64,000 nucleotides of DNA, from assembly GCF_031845375.1 (NCBI RefSeq), contig NZ_JAVREK010000015.1, forward strand, positions 62,001 through 126,000. The letters run 5' to 3'. A model generated the notes under the pieces. The model ran no database searches. It saw only the letters and a program-made list of their open reading frames with translations, and had not been told where the DNA came from. The DNA comes from Streptomonospora wellingtoniae (GTDB taxonomy: Bacteria > Actinomycetota > Actinomycetes > Streptosporangiales > Streptosporangiaceae). Both the position numbers and the translations under genes were made by a program. Positions 33,163 to 42,430 of this stretch are shown piece after piece. Each line of letters begins with the position of its first letter. The first letter of the stretch is position 1.

Positions 33163-34461
33163 ATGAGCCAGACATCGCTGCAGCCGCGCTCGCCTGCGCG
33201 CCGTGACGGACCCCGCGTGCACCGCGCCTGGTGGGTTGCCGCCACCACAGGACTGGTCATCCTCGTGAGCGGATGGTCCACGGGTCTGCCCGACGTGCTC
33301 ACTAATCCGCTCCGCCAGGAGTTCGGCTGGTCGCGCGGCACGATCGGGTTCGCGTTCGCGGTGAACATCATGCTGTACGGATTGACGGCCCCGTTCGCGG
33401 CAGCACTGATGGACCGCGTCGGAATCCAGCGGGTGGTCGCCGGCGCATTGACGATCATGGCGGCCGGAGCAGCGCTGACCACCCTGATGACCGCCTCCTG
33501 GCAGTTGGTGGTCGGCTGGGGACTCCTCGTGGGACTGGGAACCGGCTCCCTGGCGTTGACCTTCGCGGCCACCGTCACGAATCGCTGGTTCGTCGCCCGG
33601 CGCGGCATGGTGAGCGGCGTCCTCACATCGGCGAGCATGTTCGGCGGCATGGCATTGCTGCCGCTGCTGGCGTGGTTGGTCACGAATTTCGGCTGGCGAT
33701 CATCGGTGGTGGCGGTGGGGCTGTCCGCCCTGGCCCTGGTGCCCCTCGTGTGCCTGGTTCTGCGCGATCACCCGGGCAACCTGGGGATGAAGGCGTACGG
33801 CGCCGCTGAATTCACGCCGGCGCCGCCGCGCGCCGAGGGTGCGGGGCGCCACGCTCTCCTGGTGTTGGGTGAAGCGATCAGAACCCGGCCGTTCCTGCTG
33901 CTGATAGGAACATTCGGTGTCTGCGGCGCATCGACCAATGGAATCATGATGACCCATTTCCTCCCCGCCGCGCACGACAACGGGATGCCCATCACGGTCG
34001 CTGCCGCGCTGCTTGCAGGAATGGGCGTCTTCAATGTCGTCGGTGCGACCGCGTCGGGCTGGCTCACGGATCGCGCCAGCGCACCATGGCTGCTCACCGC
34101 CTACTACGCCCTGCGCGGGGTGTCCCTGGTATTGCTCCCCCTTTTCATGGCACCGACTGTTCAGGTGTCCATGGTCGTGTTCGTCGTAGTGTACGGATTA
34201 CTCGATCTCGCGACCGTGCCCCCCACAATCGCGTTGTGCCGCGAGTTCTACGGAAACAGCAAGGGTACGGTCGTCTTCGGTTGGGTCAGCGCGGCCCATG
34301 CCCTCGGCGCAGCGGCTGCGGCGTTCCTCGGGGGCGTGTTCAGAGGGCTGGTCGGTTCCTACACGCCGGTCTGGATCGGCGCGGGAGTGCTATGCGGGGT
34401 CGCCGCACTCCTGGCGCTGGCGCTCAGACGATCCCGGTCGGCCTCGGCCGCCGATGTGTGA
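33163..34461 (+). CDS. MFS transporter, monocarboxylate/OFA type
   Basis: 432 residues with twelve predicted helices. GWSTGLPDVLTNPLRQEFGWSRG at the start and NRWFVARRGMVSGVLTSASMFG after helix 5 match the OFA/monocarboxylate-porter group. GAGGA lies about 9 nt before ATG 33163; ATG 33154 is nine bases earlier. Somewhat lower GC than its neighbours, as is its divergent regulator, hinting that the pair arrived together. Confidence 0.88.
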   Translation: MSQTSLQPRSPARRDGPRVHRAWWVAATTGLVILVSGWSTGLPDVLTNPLRQEFGWSRGTIGFAFAVNIMLYGLTAPFAAALMDRVGIQRVVAGALTIMAAGAALTTLMTASWQLVVGWGLLVGLGTGSLALTFAATVTNRWFVARRGMVSGVLTSASMFGGMALLPLLAWLVTNFGWRSSVVAVGLSALALVPLVCLVLRDHPGNLGMKAYGAAEFTPAPPRAEGAGRHALLVLGEAIRTRPFLLLIGTFGVCGASTNGIMMTHFLPAAHDNGMPITVAAALLAGMGVFNVVGATASGWLTDRASAPWLLTAYYALRGVSLVLLPLFMAPTVQVSMVVFVVVYGLLDLATVPPTIALCREFYGNSKGTVVFGWVSAAHALGAAAAAFLGGVFRGLVGSYTPVWIGAGVLCGVAALLALALRRSRSASAADV

Positions 34462-34517
34462 ACATCCTCCGCAGCAGCCGGGCCGGGCCGGGCCGATTCG
34501 GCCCGGCGGCCGTCGGA

Positions 34518-35138
34518 TCACACGTTGCGGGTCCAGGTGTACCAGGGGCCGCTCAGGTGTTCGTAGGAGTCCTCCTCACCGGCCGTCGGGGGGCCGTCGG
34601 GGCTGTAGGCGAAGCCGCGCTCGTTCAGGAAGCCCGCGCCCTCGACCAGGAAGCGCGCGCCCTTCCGGTCGCCGAGGTCCCCGGCCTGCTGCACGCTGTA
34701 CGGTCCGAACCGGTCGGGGGCCTCCGACGCCGCGGGGTCGGAGGCGTAGGCGGCCACCGCCGGCTGTGCCCACGCCGTGCCTGCGCGCATGCAGGCGCCG
34801 GACTGGGTGAGTGCCACCGTGGCGGCCATGATTCCCAGCACGGTTCCCCATCGCGCCCAGTCCTGCCACGGGGGGCGCCCGTGCCGCACGCCGAAGACCG
34901 GCTGCATGACCGCCTTGATGCCGACGGCGAGCAGCAGCAGGACCCAGACCGAGGCCGTCGCCAGCAGCGGCTGGAAGTAGCCGCCCGGCGCCGAGTACGT
35001 CCACAGGCTGACGAGCGCGTTGGCCGCGGCGGCGCCGCCGACGATCCACCCGGGGGGACCCGCGAACCAGCGGCGGAACCGGGAGTCGCCGGGTGTCCTG
35101 CCCGGCCTGAAGGCCTTGTTTCCGGTCGCGTCGACCAC
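34518..35138 (-). CDS. Hypothetical membrane protein
   Basis: 206 residues with about three hydrophobic segments (PGWIVGGAAAANALVSLW, LLATASVWVLLLLAVGIKAVM, WGTVLGIMAATVALTQSGAC) and a soluble C-terminal part containing FGPYSVQQAGDLGDRKGARFLVEGAGF. No recognised domain. GTG 35138 is chosen because AGGAGG lies 9 nt upstream. Monocistronic. Confidence 0.7.
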   Translation of the reverse strand: MVDATGNKAFRPGRTPGDSRFRRWFAGPPGWIVGGAAAANALVSLWTYSAPGGYFQPLLATASVWVLLLLAVGIKAVMQPVFGVRHGRPPWQDWARWGTVLGIMAATVALTQSGACMRAGTAWAQPAVAAYASDPAASEAPDRFGPYSVQQAGDLGDRKGARFLVEGAGFLNERGFAYSPDGPPTAGEEDSYEHLSGPWYTWTRNV

Positions 35139-35364
35139 GGTCGCCGTCCTCCTGCTTCGGGGTCTGGGGGTGCGGACATCCTGCCACCGCTCCGGGCGGA
35201 AGCGGACCGTCCGGGTCCGGGCCGCCCGGGTCACCATCGGACGGCTGCGGGCGGCCGCGCGTTCCCCGCGACCGCCCTTGCGGCGACCCCGCCCCGCCCC
35301 GCTGCCGCCCCGAACGGCGCCGCCCCCGCACCGGTGCCGTGCGGCCGCCCCCAGCGCCGAGCGG

Positions 35365-37698
35365 TCAGCCCAACCCGATCCGCACCCGCCGGGAGCCCGG
35401 CGCGCACTCGGCGCGCAGGCCCTCGGCCGTCTCGACCACGCGCTGGGCGCCCTCCACCGACGCGCCGGCGCCGGCGCCGACCAGGAGCACGTTCCACGCG
35501 GCGGCGGTGCCGGACTCGGCCTCGACCACGACCGCCCCGCCCTCGCGCCGCGTGGTGAACACCGCGGCCGGGCGGCCGTCGGCAGCGGGTACCTCGGTGC
35601 GCACCGGTTCCGACGCCCCCGCGCCGGGGCAGACGCGCAGGGTCACCCCGTCGGCGAAGTCGTAGTCGGGCCGGTCCTCCACCGCGCCCTCCGGCAGCAC
35701 CGCGCCCGGACGTACGAGCAGCGGAAGGGAGTCGAAGCCGTGCACCTCGCGCCGCCATGCGGGCCCGTGCACGGCCTCTCCGTCACTCAGCCGGCGCCAC
35801 TCGCCCTCGGGCACGTAATACTCGACCTCGCCCTCGGCGGAGAACACCGGCGCCACCAGCAGGTCGCCGCCCAGCATGTACTGGGTGTCCAGGTGGTGGC
35901 AGGTCGGGTCGTCCGGGAATTCCAGCAGCATCGCCCGCATGACGGGCACCCCGTGCTCGTGCGCCTCGACCGCCGCGCCGAACAGGTAGGGCATCAGCCG
36001 GCACTTCAGCCGGGCGAACCGGCGGGCGATGTCGCTCGACTCCGCGTCGAAGGCCCACGGCACCCGGTAGGAGCGGCTGCCGTGCAGCCGGCTGTGCGAC
36101 GACAGCAGCCCGAACGCCAGCCACCGCTTGAACAGCCCGGCGTCGGGAGTGCCCTCGAACCCGCCGATGTCGTGGCTCCAGAACCCGAACCCGGACAGGC
36201 CGAGTGACAGGCCGCCCCGCAGGTTCTCGGCCATCGCCCCGTAGGTCGAGGCGCAGTCGCCGCCCCAGTGCACCGGGAACGACTGCCCGCCGGCCGTGGC
36301 CGACCGGGCGAAGACCACCGCCTCGCCCTCGCCGCGCTCCTCGCGCAGCAGGTCGAACACCGTGGCGTTGTACAGGTGGGTGTAGTAGTTGTGCATGCCC
36401 TGCGGGTCGGCGCCGTCGGCCCAGACCACGTCGGTGGGGATCCGCTCGCCGAAGTCGGTCTTGAAGCAGTCCACGCCCATGTCCAGCAGGGCGCGCAGCT
36501 TGCCGGCGAACCACGCGCGCGCAGCCGGGCTGGTGAAGTCCACCAGCCCCATGCCCGCCTGCCACATGTCCCACTGCCACACCGTGCCGTCGGGCCGGCG
36601 CACCAGGTGCCCCAGCCGCGCGCCCTCCTCGAACAGCTCTGAGCGCTGGGCGATGTAGGGGTTGATCCACACGCACACCCGCAGCCCGCGCTCCTTCAGG
36701 CGGGCCAGCATGCCCGCGGGGTCGGGGAACCGTTCGGGGTCCCACCGCAGGTCGCACCAGTGGAACTCGCGCATCCAGAAGCAGTCGAAGTGGAAGACGC
36801 TCAGCGGGACGCCGCGCTCGGCCATGCCGTCGACGAACCCGGTCACGGTCTGCTCGTCGTAGTCGGTGGTGAACGACGTCGACAGCCACAGCCCGAACGA
36901 CCACGGCGGCACCAGAGCGGGGCGGCCGGTCAGCGCCGTGTACCGGTCCAGGATCTCCTTGGGCGTGGCGCCCTGGATCACGTAGTAGCGCAGCGCCTGG
37001 TCGGAGACGCTGAACTGGACCCGGCCCACCGACTCCGACCCCGCCTCGAACGAGACCGGGCCGGTGTGGTCGACGAAGACCCCGTAGCCGCGGTTGGTCA
37101 GGTAGAAGGGGACGTTCTTGTAGGCCTGCTCGCTGCTGGTGCCGCCGTCGGCCTGCCAGATGTCGACCGCCTGGCCGTTGCGCACCAGCGGCGTGAACCG
37201 CTCGCCCATGCCGTACACCAGCTCGCGCACGCCCAGCGAGAGCTGCGTCAGCATGTGGTGATCGCCGTCGGGGGTCTCGGCGAATCCGGTGCCGCGGTCG
37301 CCGACCGACGTCAGCGTGCGCCCGCCGGAGCGGAAGTCCAGCCGCCACGGTCCCTCGGTGTCCACCCGCAGCGACAGCTCGCCGCTCTCCAGCTCCAGCA
37401 CCGGTCCCTCGCGGCGCGCCTTGGGCGCGGCGGCGGGGTCGTCGCGCACCGCGAACTTTGGGGCGCGGCGGCGGGAGCCCGCCAGGTGCGTGGTCTGCAC
37501 CCCGATGACTCCCGGCGCCGGTGACCAGGCCTCCACTGTCAGCAGGGGCGTGTTCAGGGTGTCGCCGCGGTGGTGGATGGCGCGGACGGGTGCGTAGAGG
37601 GTGATGCCGTCGTTCTCGACACGGGCGTCGCGGGTCTCGCGCGCGTAGTGGGCGCGCACGCCCTCCCGTGTCTGCCAGAACCCGTCGGTGAACTTCAT
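35365..37698 (-). CDS. yicI: Alpha-xylosidase, glycoside hydrolase family 31
   Basis: 777 residues, close to E. coli YicI in length and layout. The nucleophile is Asp415 in CFKTDFGERIP and the acid/base Asp481 in HWGGDCAS, each one residue off the YicI numbering. FHFDCFWMREFHWCDLRWDPERFPD is the family-specific segment after strand 2. No signal peptide, so it cleaves alpha-xylosides such as isoprimeverose in the cytoplasm after uptake. It ends the operon that begins with the LacI regulator and ABC importer, which gives the system a coherent xyloglucan-oligosaccharide-type role; sugar identity remains inference. Confidence 0.93.
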   Translation of the reverse strand: MKFTDGFWQTREGVRAHYARETRDARVENDGITLYAPVRAIHHRGDTLNTPLLTVEAWSPAPGVIGVQTTHLAGSRRRAPKFAVRDDPAAAPKARREGPVLELESGELSLRVDTEGPWRLDFRSGGRTLTSVGDRGTGFAETPDGDHHMLTQLSLGVRELVYGMGERFTPLVRNGQAVDIWQADGGTSSEQAYKNVPFYLTNRGYGVFVDHTGPVSFEAGSESVGRVQFSVSDQALRYYVIQGATPKEILDRYTALTGRPALVPPWSFGLWLSTSFTTDYDEQTVTGFVDGMAERGVPLSVFHFDCFWMREFHWCDLRWDPERFPDPAGMLARLKERGLRVCVWINPYIAQRSELFEEGARLGHLVRRPDGTVWQWDMWQAGMGLVDFTSPAARAWFAGKLRALLDMGVDCFKTDFGERIPTDVVWADGADPQGMHNYYTHLYNATVFDLLREERGEGEAVVFARSATAGGQSFPVHWGGDCASTYGAMAENLRGGLSLGLSGFGFWSHDIGGFEGTPDAGLFKRWLAFGLLSSHSRLHGSRSYRVPWAFDAESSDIARRFARLKCRLMPYLFGAAVEAHEHGVPVMRAMLLEFPDDPTCHHLDTQYMLGGDLLVAPVFSAEGEVEYYVPEGEWRRLSDGEAVHGPAWRREVHGFDSLPLLVRPGAVLPEGAVEDRPDYDFADGVTLRVCPGAGASEPVRTEVPAADGRPAAVFTTRREGGAVVVEAESGTAAAWNVLLVGAGAGASVEGAQRVVETAEGLRAECAPGSRRVRIGLG

Positions 37699-37813
37699 GG
37701 CCGCCTTCGTCTCGTGCTGCGTGCTGAGCGGAACGTCTGCAAGGGTCGGCGGGGCCAGCGGGCGCCGCCGGAGCGGCGCGGCGGCGCCCTCTGCGACCGG
37801 GGCCGCGGGGGCC

Positions 37814-38671
37814 TCACTTGATCGAACCCCCCGAGATCCCCGCCGCCACGTAGCGCTGGGCGATGACCAGCAGGATCGCCGCGGGGACGGACGACAGCGT
37901 CGCCACCGCCATCACCGCGCCCCAGTCGCCCACGTGCGCGCCGAGGTACTCGTAGATGCCCAGCGTCACCGGCTTGACCGCGTCGGTGGTGTTGAGGGTC
38001 AGCGCGAAGAGGAAGTCGCTCCAGGCGAAGAGGAAGGTGAACAGCCCGCCGGTGATCAGCGCGTTGCGGCTCATCGGCAGCGCGATGCCGAGCATCACCC
38101 GCCACCGGCCGGCGCCGTCGACCATCCCGGCCTCCAGCACCTCCTCGGGGATGGCGACCATGAACGCGCGCAGCAGGATGATGGTGAAGGGCAGCCCCAG
38201 CGACGCGTCGGCCAGGATCAGGCCCAGGTAGGAGTTGACCAGGTCGAGCTCCACATAGGCGTTGTAGAGCGCGTTGGCCACGACGATGCCCGGCACCATC
38301 TGGGTGATCAGCGTGCCGAATACCACGGGGCGCGCCCCGCGCAGCCGGAACCGGGCCAGCGCGTAGGCGGCCGGCGCGGCCAGCGCCAGGCACACCGCCA
38401 CGGCCCCCAGCGCCACCAGGATGCTGGTGAGCAGGTTGCCGGCCTGGGAGTCCCAAGCGCGCCGGAAGTTGCTCAGGTCCAGCGTCTGGGGCAGCCATCG
38501 CACCTCCGAGAGCGCCGCGGCGGGCTGCAGGGCGATGTTGACCATCCAGTACAGCGGGAACAGCAGGACGGCCAGGACCAGCACGCCCAGGGCCGTGCCG
38601 GCGTAGTCCCGGCGCTTGGCGCGCGTCAGGCGCGCGCCCGGGCGCCGGGCGCTGCTCGCGGTGCTGCTCAT
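37814..38671 (-). CDS. Carbohydrate ABC transporter permease, MalG type
   Basis: 285 residues with six membrane helices and an EAA loop at EEVLEAGMVDGAGRWRVMLGIALPMSR, where the usual EAA Ala-Ala is Ala-Gly. ATG 38671 overlaps the stop of the MalF-type gene by 4 nt. Exports or imports with the adjacent solute-binding protein; no ATPase nearby. Confidence 0.92.
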   Translation of the reverse strand: MSSTASSARRPGARLTRAKRRDYAGTALGVLVLAVLLFPLYWMVNIALQPAAALSEVRWLPQTLDLSNFRRAWDSQAGNLLTSILVALGAVAVCLALAAPAAYALARFRLRGARPVVFGTLITQMVPGIVVANALYNAYVELDLVNSYLGLILADASLGLPFTIILLRAFMVAIPEEVLEAGMVDGAGRWRVMLGIALPMSRNALITGGLFTFLFAWSDFLFALTLNTTDAVKPVTLGIYEYLGAHVGDWGAVMAVATLSSVPAAILLVIAQRYVAAGISGGSIK

Positions 38672-39636
38672 TGCGCCACCCCCTCGCGGTTGGCCCGCAG
38701 GTAGATCACAGCGAAGACCATGCTGATCAGGATGAGTACGTTGCCGACTACGGCGCCCTGGCCGAAGTCGAGCTCCAGGAACGACAGCTGGTAGGTGTGG
38801 GTGCCCAGCGTCTCGGTGGCGTTGGCCGGGCCGCCGTTGGTCAGCGCCAGGATCAGGTCGAGGATCTTGACGGTGGACATGAAGCCCAGCACCAGCACCA
38901 CGGTGACCACCGGCCGCAGCATCGGCAGCGTCACGCCGAAGAACCGGCGGAAGAAGCCCGCGCCGTCCAGTACCGCCGCCTCGCGGATCTCCTTGGGGAT
39001 CTCCTGCAGCCCGCCGTAGAGGATGACCATGTTGAAGGGGACCCCGATCCAAATGTTGACCAGCACGACCGACAGCAGTGCGAAGTCGGGGCTGCTCAGC
39101 CAGGGGATCGCCGAGTCGGTGAGCTGAAGGCCCTGCAGCGCCTCGTTGAGCACCCCGGTCTCCTGGTCGAGCACGCGGCGCCAGAGGGTGCCGGCGACCA
39201 CCATCGGGATCAGCCACGGAAGCAGGAGCAGCGAGCGCATCACGCCCGACAGCGGGAAGCGCCGCGAGAAGAACAGCGCCAGGGCCATGCCGATCGTGAA
39301 CTGGCCGAGCAGCGACCCGGCCGTGAACAGCAGTGTGTGCCAGAGGGAGGAGGCGAACAGCTCGTCGCTGAGGACCGCGCGCCAGTTGTCCAGGCCGGTG
39401 AACGGCGCTTCCCCAGTGAAATAGGTGCGCGGGGTGTAGCTCTGGAAGCTCATCACCACGTTGCGCACCAGCGGGTAGCTGAAGAACACCAGCATGTAGA
39501 GCACGGCCGGCGCGACGAACAGCCACTGGGAGGCGATGCGGCGGCGCCGTGCGGATGCGCGTCCGTGCGCGCCTGGGGAGCGCTCCCGGGCGCCCGGGCC
39601 GGGGGACTTCGCGGAGTCGGAGAGGGTAGTCGTCAT
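38668..39636 (-). CDS. Carbohydrate ABC transporter permease, MalF type
   Basis: 322 residues, six membrane helices after a basic ~35-residue N-terminus. EAA loop: EIREAAVLDGAGFFRRFFGVTLPMLRP. Start and stop overlap neighbours by 4 nt (ATGA) on both sides, so SBP, MalF and MalG are translationally coupled. Confidence 0.92.
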   Translation of the reverse strand: MTTTLSDSAKSPGPGARERSPGAHGRASARRRRIASQWLFVAPAVLYMLVFFSYPLVRNVVMSFQSYTPRTYFTGEAPFTGLDNWRAVLSDELFASSLWHTLLFTAGSLLGQFTIGMALALFFSRRFPLSGVMRSLLLLPWLIPMVVAGTLWRRVLDQETGVLNEALQGLQLTDSAIPWLSSPDFALLSVVLVNIWIGVPFNMVILYGGLQEIPKEIREAAVLDGAGFFRRFFGVTLPMLRPVVTVVLVLGFMSTVKILDLILALTNGGPANATETLGTHTYQLSFLELDFGQGAVVGNVLILISMVFAVIYLRANREGVAQ

Positions 39637-40874
39637 CGCCGGCTCCTCAGTTCCTGCCGCACCTGCGACTGCGCCCGCGACATGGCCTGCTCGGGGGTCG
39701 CCTCACCGGTCAGCGCGGCCTGCAGGGCGGTGCCGATGGCCTGGGAGTAGACGTTCCAGTCGGTGCCGACGTGCTCGGTCCGGCTGCGCGCCGTCTCGAC
39801 CTGGTCGGCGAACGCCGCCAGCTCCGGCACCTCCTCGCGGTACCGCTCGGCCGCCTGCGGGTTCACGGGGACGTTGCTGGCCTTGGTCGACCACTCCAGC
39901 TGGGCCTGCGGCTCGGTCAGGCACTCCACCAGCCGGCCGGCGGTCTTCTCGCGCCCGGGGTGCTCGACGTCGACCGGCACGGTGAAGGTCGTACCGCCGA
40001 TGGGTGCGACCGGCTCGGCGCCCTCCTCGGGCACCGGGACCTCCACGACGCCCCAGTCGAGGTCGGGGTGCTCGGCCAGCACGGGCTGCTGCCAGGGGCC
40101 GTTGACCATCATGGCGGCGTTGCCCGCGATGAACTGGTCGTTGACGTCGGCCTGGGTCCAGTTCACCGCCGAGCGCGACGCCGAGCCGTCCTCGATCAGC
40201 GAGACGACGAACTCCAGCGCCTCCACCGACTCCGGCGAGTCCAGCCGGCGCTCGTCGCCGCCGTTGGACCACAGCCACGGCAGGAACTGGTAGACGCCGT
40301 CCTCGGTGGACAGCGCGCTGATCGCCAGCCCGTAGCGGTCTCCCTCGGTGAGCCGCTCCGCCGACGCGCGCAGTTCCTCCCAGGTCTGCGGAGGTTCGAC
40401 GCCCTCCTCCTCCAGGATGTCCTTGTTGTAGAACAGCCCCAGCGAGTTCACGGACCGGGCGGCGCCGTAGTAGGTGCCGTCGTAGCTGCCGAAGGAACGG
40501 GCGCCGTCCGACAACTCGCCGGGCGGCATGCCCAGTTCGGCCAGCGGCACCAGGCCGCCCGCGGAGGCGAACTGGGGCATGTCCGAGCCGTCGAGTACGA
40601 GCACGTCGGGCAGCGAGTGCGACGACGCCATGCGCAGTGCCTTGGGCACGAGCTGGTCGGCGGGCACGCTCAGCTGGCGCACCTGCACGCCCGCGCGCTC
40701 GCCGCACTCCTTCATCACCTCGTCGTCCCAGCTGTGGTAAGGCTCGTCGGTGCTGGAGTTCATGATCGTGTACACGTCCGGGTCGGGCTCCGCGGCGCAT
40801 CCGGCGCACAGCAGGGCCAGCGCGGCGGCCGCCGCGGGTACGCCGCGCGGCGGCCGCAGTAGGCGGTCTCTCAT
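39633..40874 (-). CDS. Extracellular sugar-binding lipoprotein
   Basis: 413 residues. Signal peptide AAAAALALLCAGC with the lipobox cysteine at about residue 26. Family-1 solute-binding protein features include NSLGLFYNKDILEEEGVEPPQTWEELRASAERL and AAMMVNGPWQQP. First transporter gene after lacI (96-nt gap without a clear promoter), hence probably in the same transcript. Ligand presumably the alpha-xyloside that the GH31 enzyme cleaves. Confidence 0.92.
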   Translation of the reverse strand: MRDRLLRPPRGVPAAAAALALLCAGCAAEPDPDVYTIMNSSTDEPYHSWDDEVMKECGERAGVQVRQLSVPADQLVPKALRMASSHSLPDVLVLDGSDMPQFASAGGLVPLAELGMPPGELSDGARSFGSYDGTYYGAARSVNSLGLFYNKDILEEEGVEPPQTWEELRASAERLTEGDRYGLAISALSTEDGVYQFLPWLWSNGGDERRLDSPESVEALEFVVSLIEDGSASRSAVNWTQADVNDQFIAGNAAMMVNGPWQQPVLAEHPDLDWGVVEVPVPEEGAEPVAPIGGTTFTVPVDVEHPGREKTAGRLVECLTEPQAQLEWSTKASNVPVNPQAAERYREEVPELAAFADQVETARSRTEHVGTDWNVYSQAIGTALQAALTGEATPEQAMSRAQSQVRQELRSRR

Positions 40875-40970
40875 GGGGGTCTCCGTAGGGCGGGCACTGG
40901 GGCCCGCGAGGGGTGGCGGATTCCTGGTCGGGGAACGGGACGGCGGGGCGCCCGGAGGCGCGGCCGGGGG

Positions 40971-42005
40971 TCAGGGAGCCGGAGCCACCGTCGACCCCCG
41001 GATCATCCGCGGCGGGATGAGCCGGTGCGGGGCGGAGTCGCCGCCGGCGCGGCCGGGGTCGCCGGCCGCCTCGACCGCCTCGGCGGCCAGCCGGGTCACG
41101 GCGGCCGACATCTCGGCGACGGGAAGTTCGATGCGGGTGACGTCGAGGCCGCCGAGGTCTTCGGGGAAGCTGCCGACGGCCACGAGCGACACGTCGCGGG
41201 GCACCTGGACGCCGCGCGCCGCCAGGTGCCGCAGGATGCCGGGGATCGCCGCGGGGTGCTGGACGGCCAGCGCCGTCGGCGGGTCCGCGGAGTCGAAGCG
41301 GGCGTCGAGCCGGCGGTACAGCTCCGCGGGGTCGCCGCTGGAGTGGCAGACGTCGACGTGCGCGGCCAGCTCCGCCGCGGCGCGCGCGGCGCCGCGGATT
41401 CCGCGCACGGAGTAGGTGCGCCCGGTGCCGACGTCCTCCTCGACCGTGGCCAGGTACAGCACGCGGCGGTGGCCGGCGTCGCGCAGGGCGCGCACGGAGG
41501 CCAGCGCGGACTCCTCCCAGTCGAGGTCGGTCCAGGGGGCGGCGGACTCGTCGGCAGGGTGGCCGATCAGCGCGACGGGGAAGTCCAGCGCGCGCATGGC
41601 CGCCACGCGCGGATCCTCCATCTCGACGCCCATCAGCACGGCGGCGTCGGCGAACCGGCTGCGCGCGGCGCGTTCCAGACCCGCGCCGGCGTCGCCCGAG
41701 CCCGGCGGCGTCACCAGCAGCACCAGGTAGCCGTGCTTGCCCGCGGCCTCGCTCAGCCCGTACATGAAGCGCCCGCCGACCGGCAGGTACCCGGTCCCCG
41801 ACAGCGGCAGCGCGAGCGCGAGGACGTCGGTTCGGGTGCTGCGCAGCGACCGCGCCCCGGCGTTGGGGTGGTAGCCGAGCTCGTCGACGGCGGCCTGCAC
41901 GGCAGCGCGGGTTTCGGCCGAGATCTTGCGGGAGCCGCTCAGCACATAGGACACCGTGCTGGGCGCGACCCCCGCCGCCTGGGCGACGTCCTTGATGGTG
42001 GCCAC
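40971..42005 (-). CDS. LacI-family transcriptional regulator
   Basis: 344 residues. The N-terminal headpiece MATIKDVAQAAGVAPSTVSYVLSG with hinge helix LGYHPNAGARSLRS is followed by a periplasmic-binding-protein-like sugar sensor. GTG start with GGAGGCGGGGAG upstream. Two copies of GAATCGATTC lie upstream, so it represses itself and, through read-through, the transporter and GH31 genes. Confidence 0.93.
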   Translation of the reverse strand: MATIKDVAQAAGVAPSTVSYVLSGSRKISAETRAAVQAAVDELGYHPNAGARSLRSTRTDVLALALPLSGTGYLPVGGRFMYGLSEAAGKHGYLVLLVTPPGSGDAGAGLERAARSRFADAAVLMGVEMEDPRVAAMRALDFPVALIGHPADESAAPWTDLDWEESALASVRALRDAGHRRVLYLATVEEDVGTGRTYSVRGIRGAARAAAELAAHVDVCHSSGDPAELYRRLDARFDSADPPTALAVQHPAAIPGILRHLAARGVQVPRDVSLVAVGSFPEDLGGLDVTRIELPVAEMSAAVTRLAAEAVEAAGDPGRAGGDSAPHRLIPPRMIRGSTVAPAP

Positions 42006-42030
42006 CGGCTCCCCGCCTCCTCGCTGTCGT

Positions 42031-42044
42031 TCGAATCGATTCGA
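42031..42044. promoter_or_regulatory. LacI-type operator O1
   Basis: TCGAATCGATTCGA is a perfect 14-bp palindrome with the central CG typical of LacI-family operators, 26 bp upstream of the lacI start. Confidence 0.75.
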
Positions 42045-42066
42045 TGAACGATCGAACAGAGCCGTC

Positions 42067-42076
42067 GAATCGATTC
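42067..42076. promoter_or_regulatory. LacI-type operator O2
   Basis: GAATCGATTC repeats the O1 core; centres are 34 bp apart, a little over three helical turns, which would let two dimers bind the same face approximately. Confidence 0.7.
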
Positions 42077-42139
42077 ACCGCCGGGCGGAATGCTAGGCGT
42101 CACGCGCGGCTGTGGCAAGCCCCACACCGGGGCCCAACC

Positions 42140-42205
42140 CCCGTCGATCTTGTAGCTATCGTGAAGGAAAACGGTTTCCAGTGACGATAGCTACAAGATC
42201 AACGG
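42140..42205. repeat. Dispersed palindromic repeat, copy 4 (forward orientation)
   Basis: CCCGTCGATCTTGTAGCTATCG and CGATAGCTACAAGATCAACGG enclose GGAAAACGGTTTCC. The only copy between divergent genes, so it cannot be a terminator for an adjacent gene. Confidence 0.92.
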
Positions 42206-42430
42206 CGCGGGCGCCGCTACGCCGCGCCGAGACGGCGGCGCCGGACGCGGTAGCCGAGCGGGTCCCGGGGCGGCGGCGGGGATCCCGCGGGTTCCTTAAC
42301 GGCACTCTGACGGCCGCATGCCGCTGCAGCCCTGGTATGCCGCAGCGCGCGGCGGCACCATGGCGGCAGGACGCCGACGGTCTGAGCCGCCCCACTGCGG
42401 GCTCTTCGGCGCCGCGAGGAGGAGTGCGCT

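Larger units (their letters stand above)
42006..42430. other. 425-bp divergent intergenic region
   Basis: Contains two LacI-type operators next to lacI, repeat copy 4 in the middle, and a plain GC-rich leader ending in GAGGAGGAG before the PEP-synthase-like gene. No ORF is credible. Confidence 0.7.
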
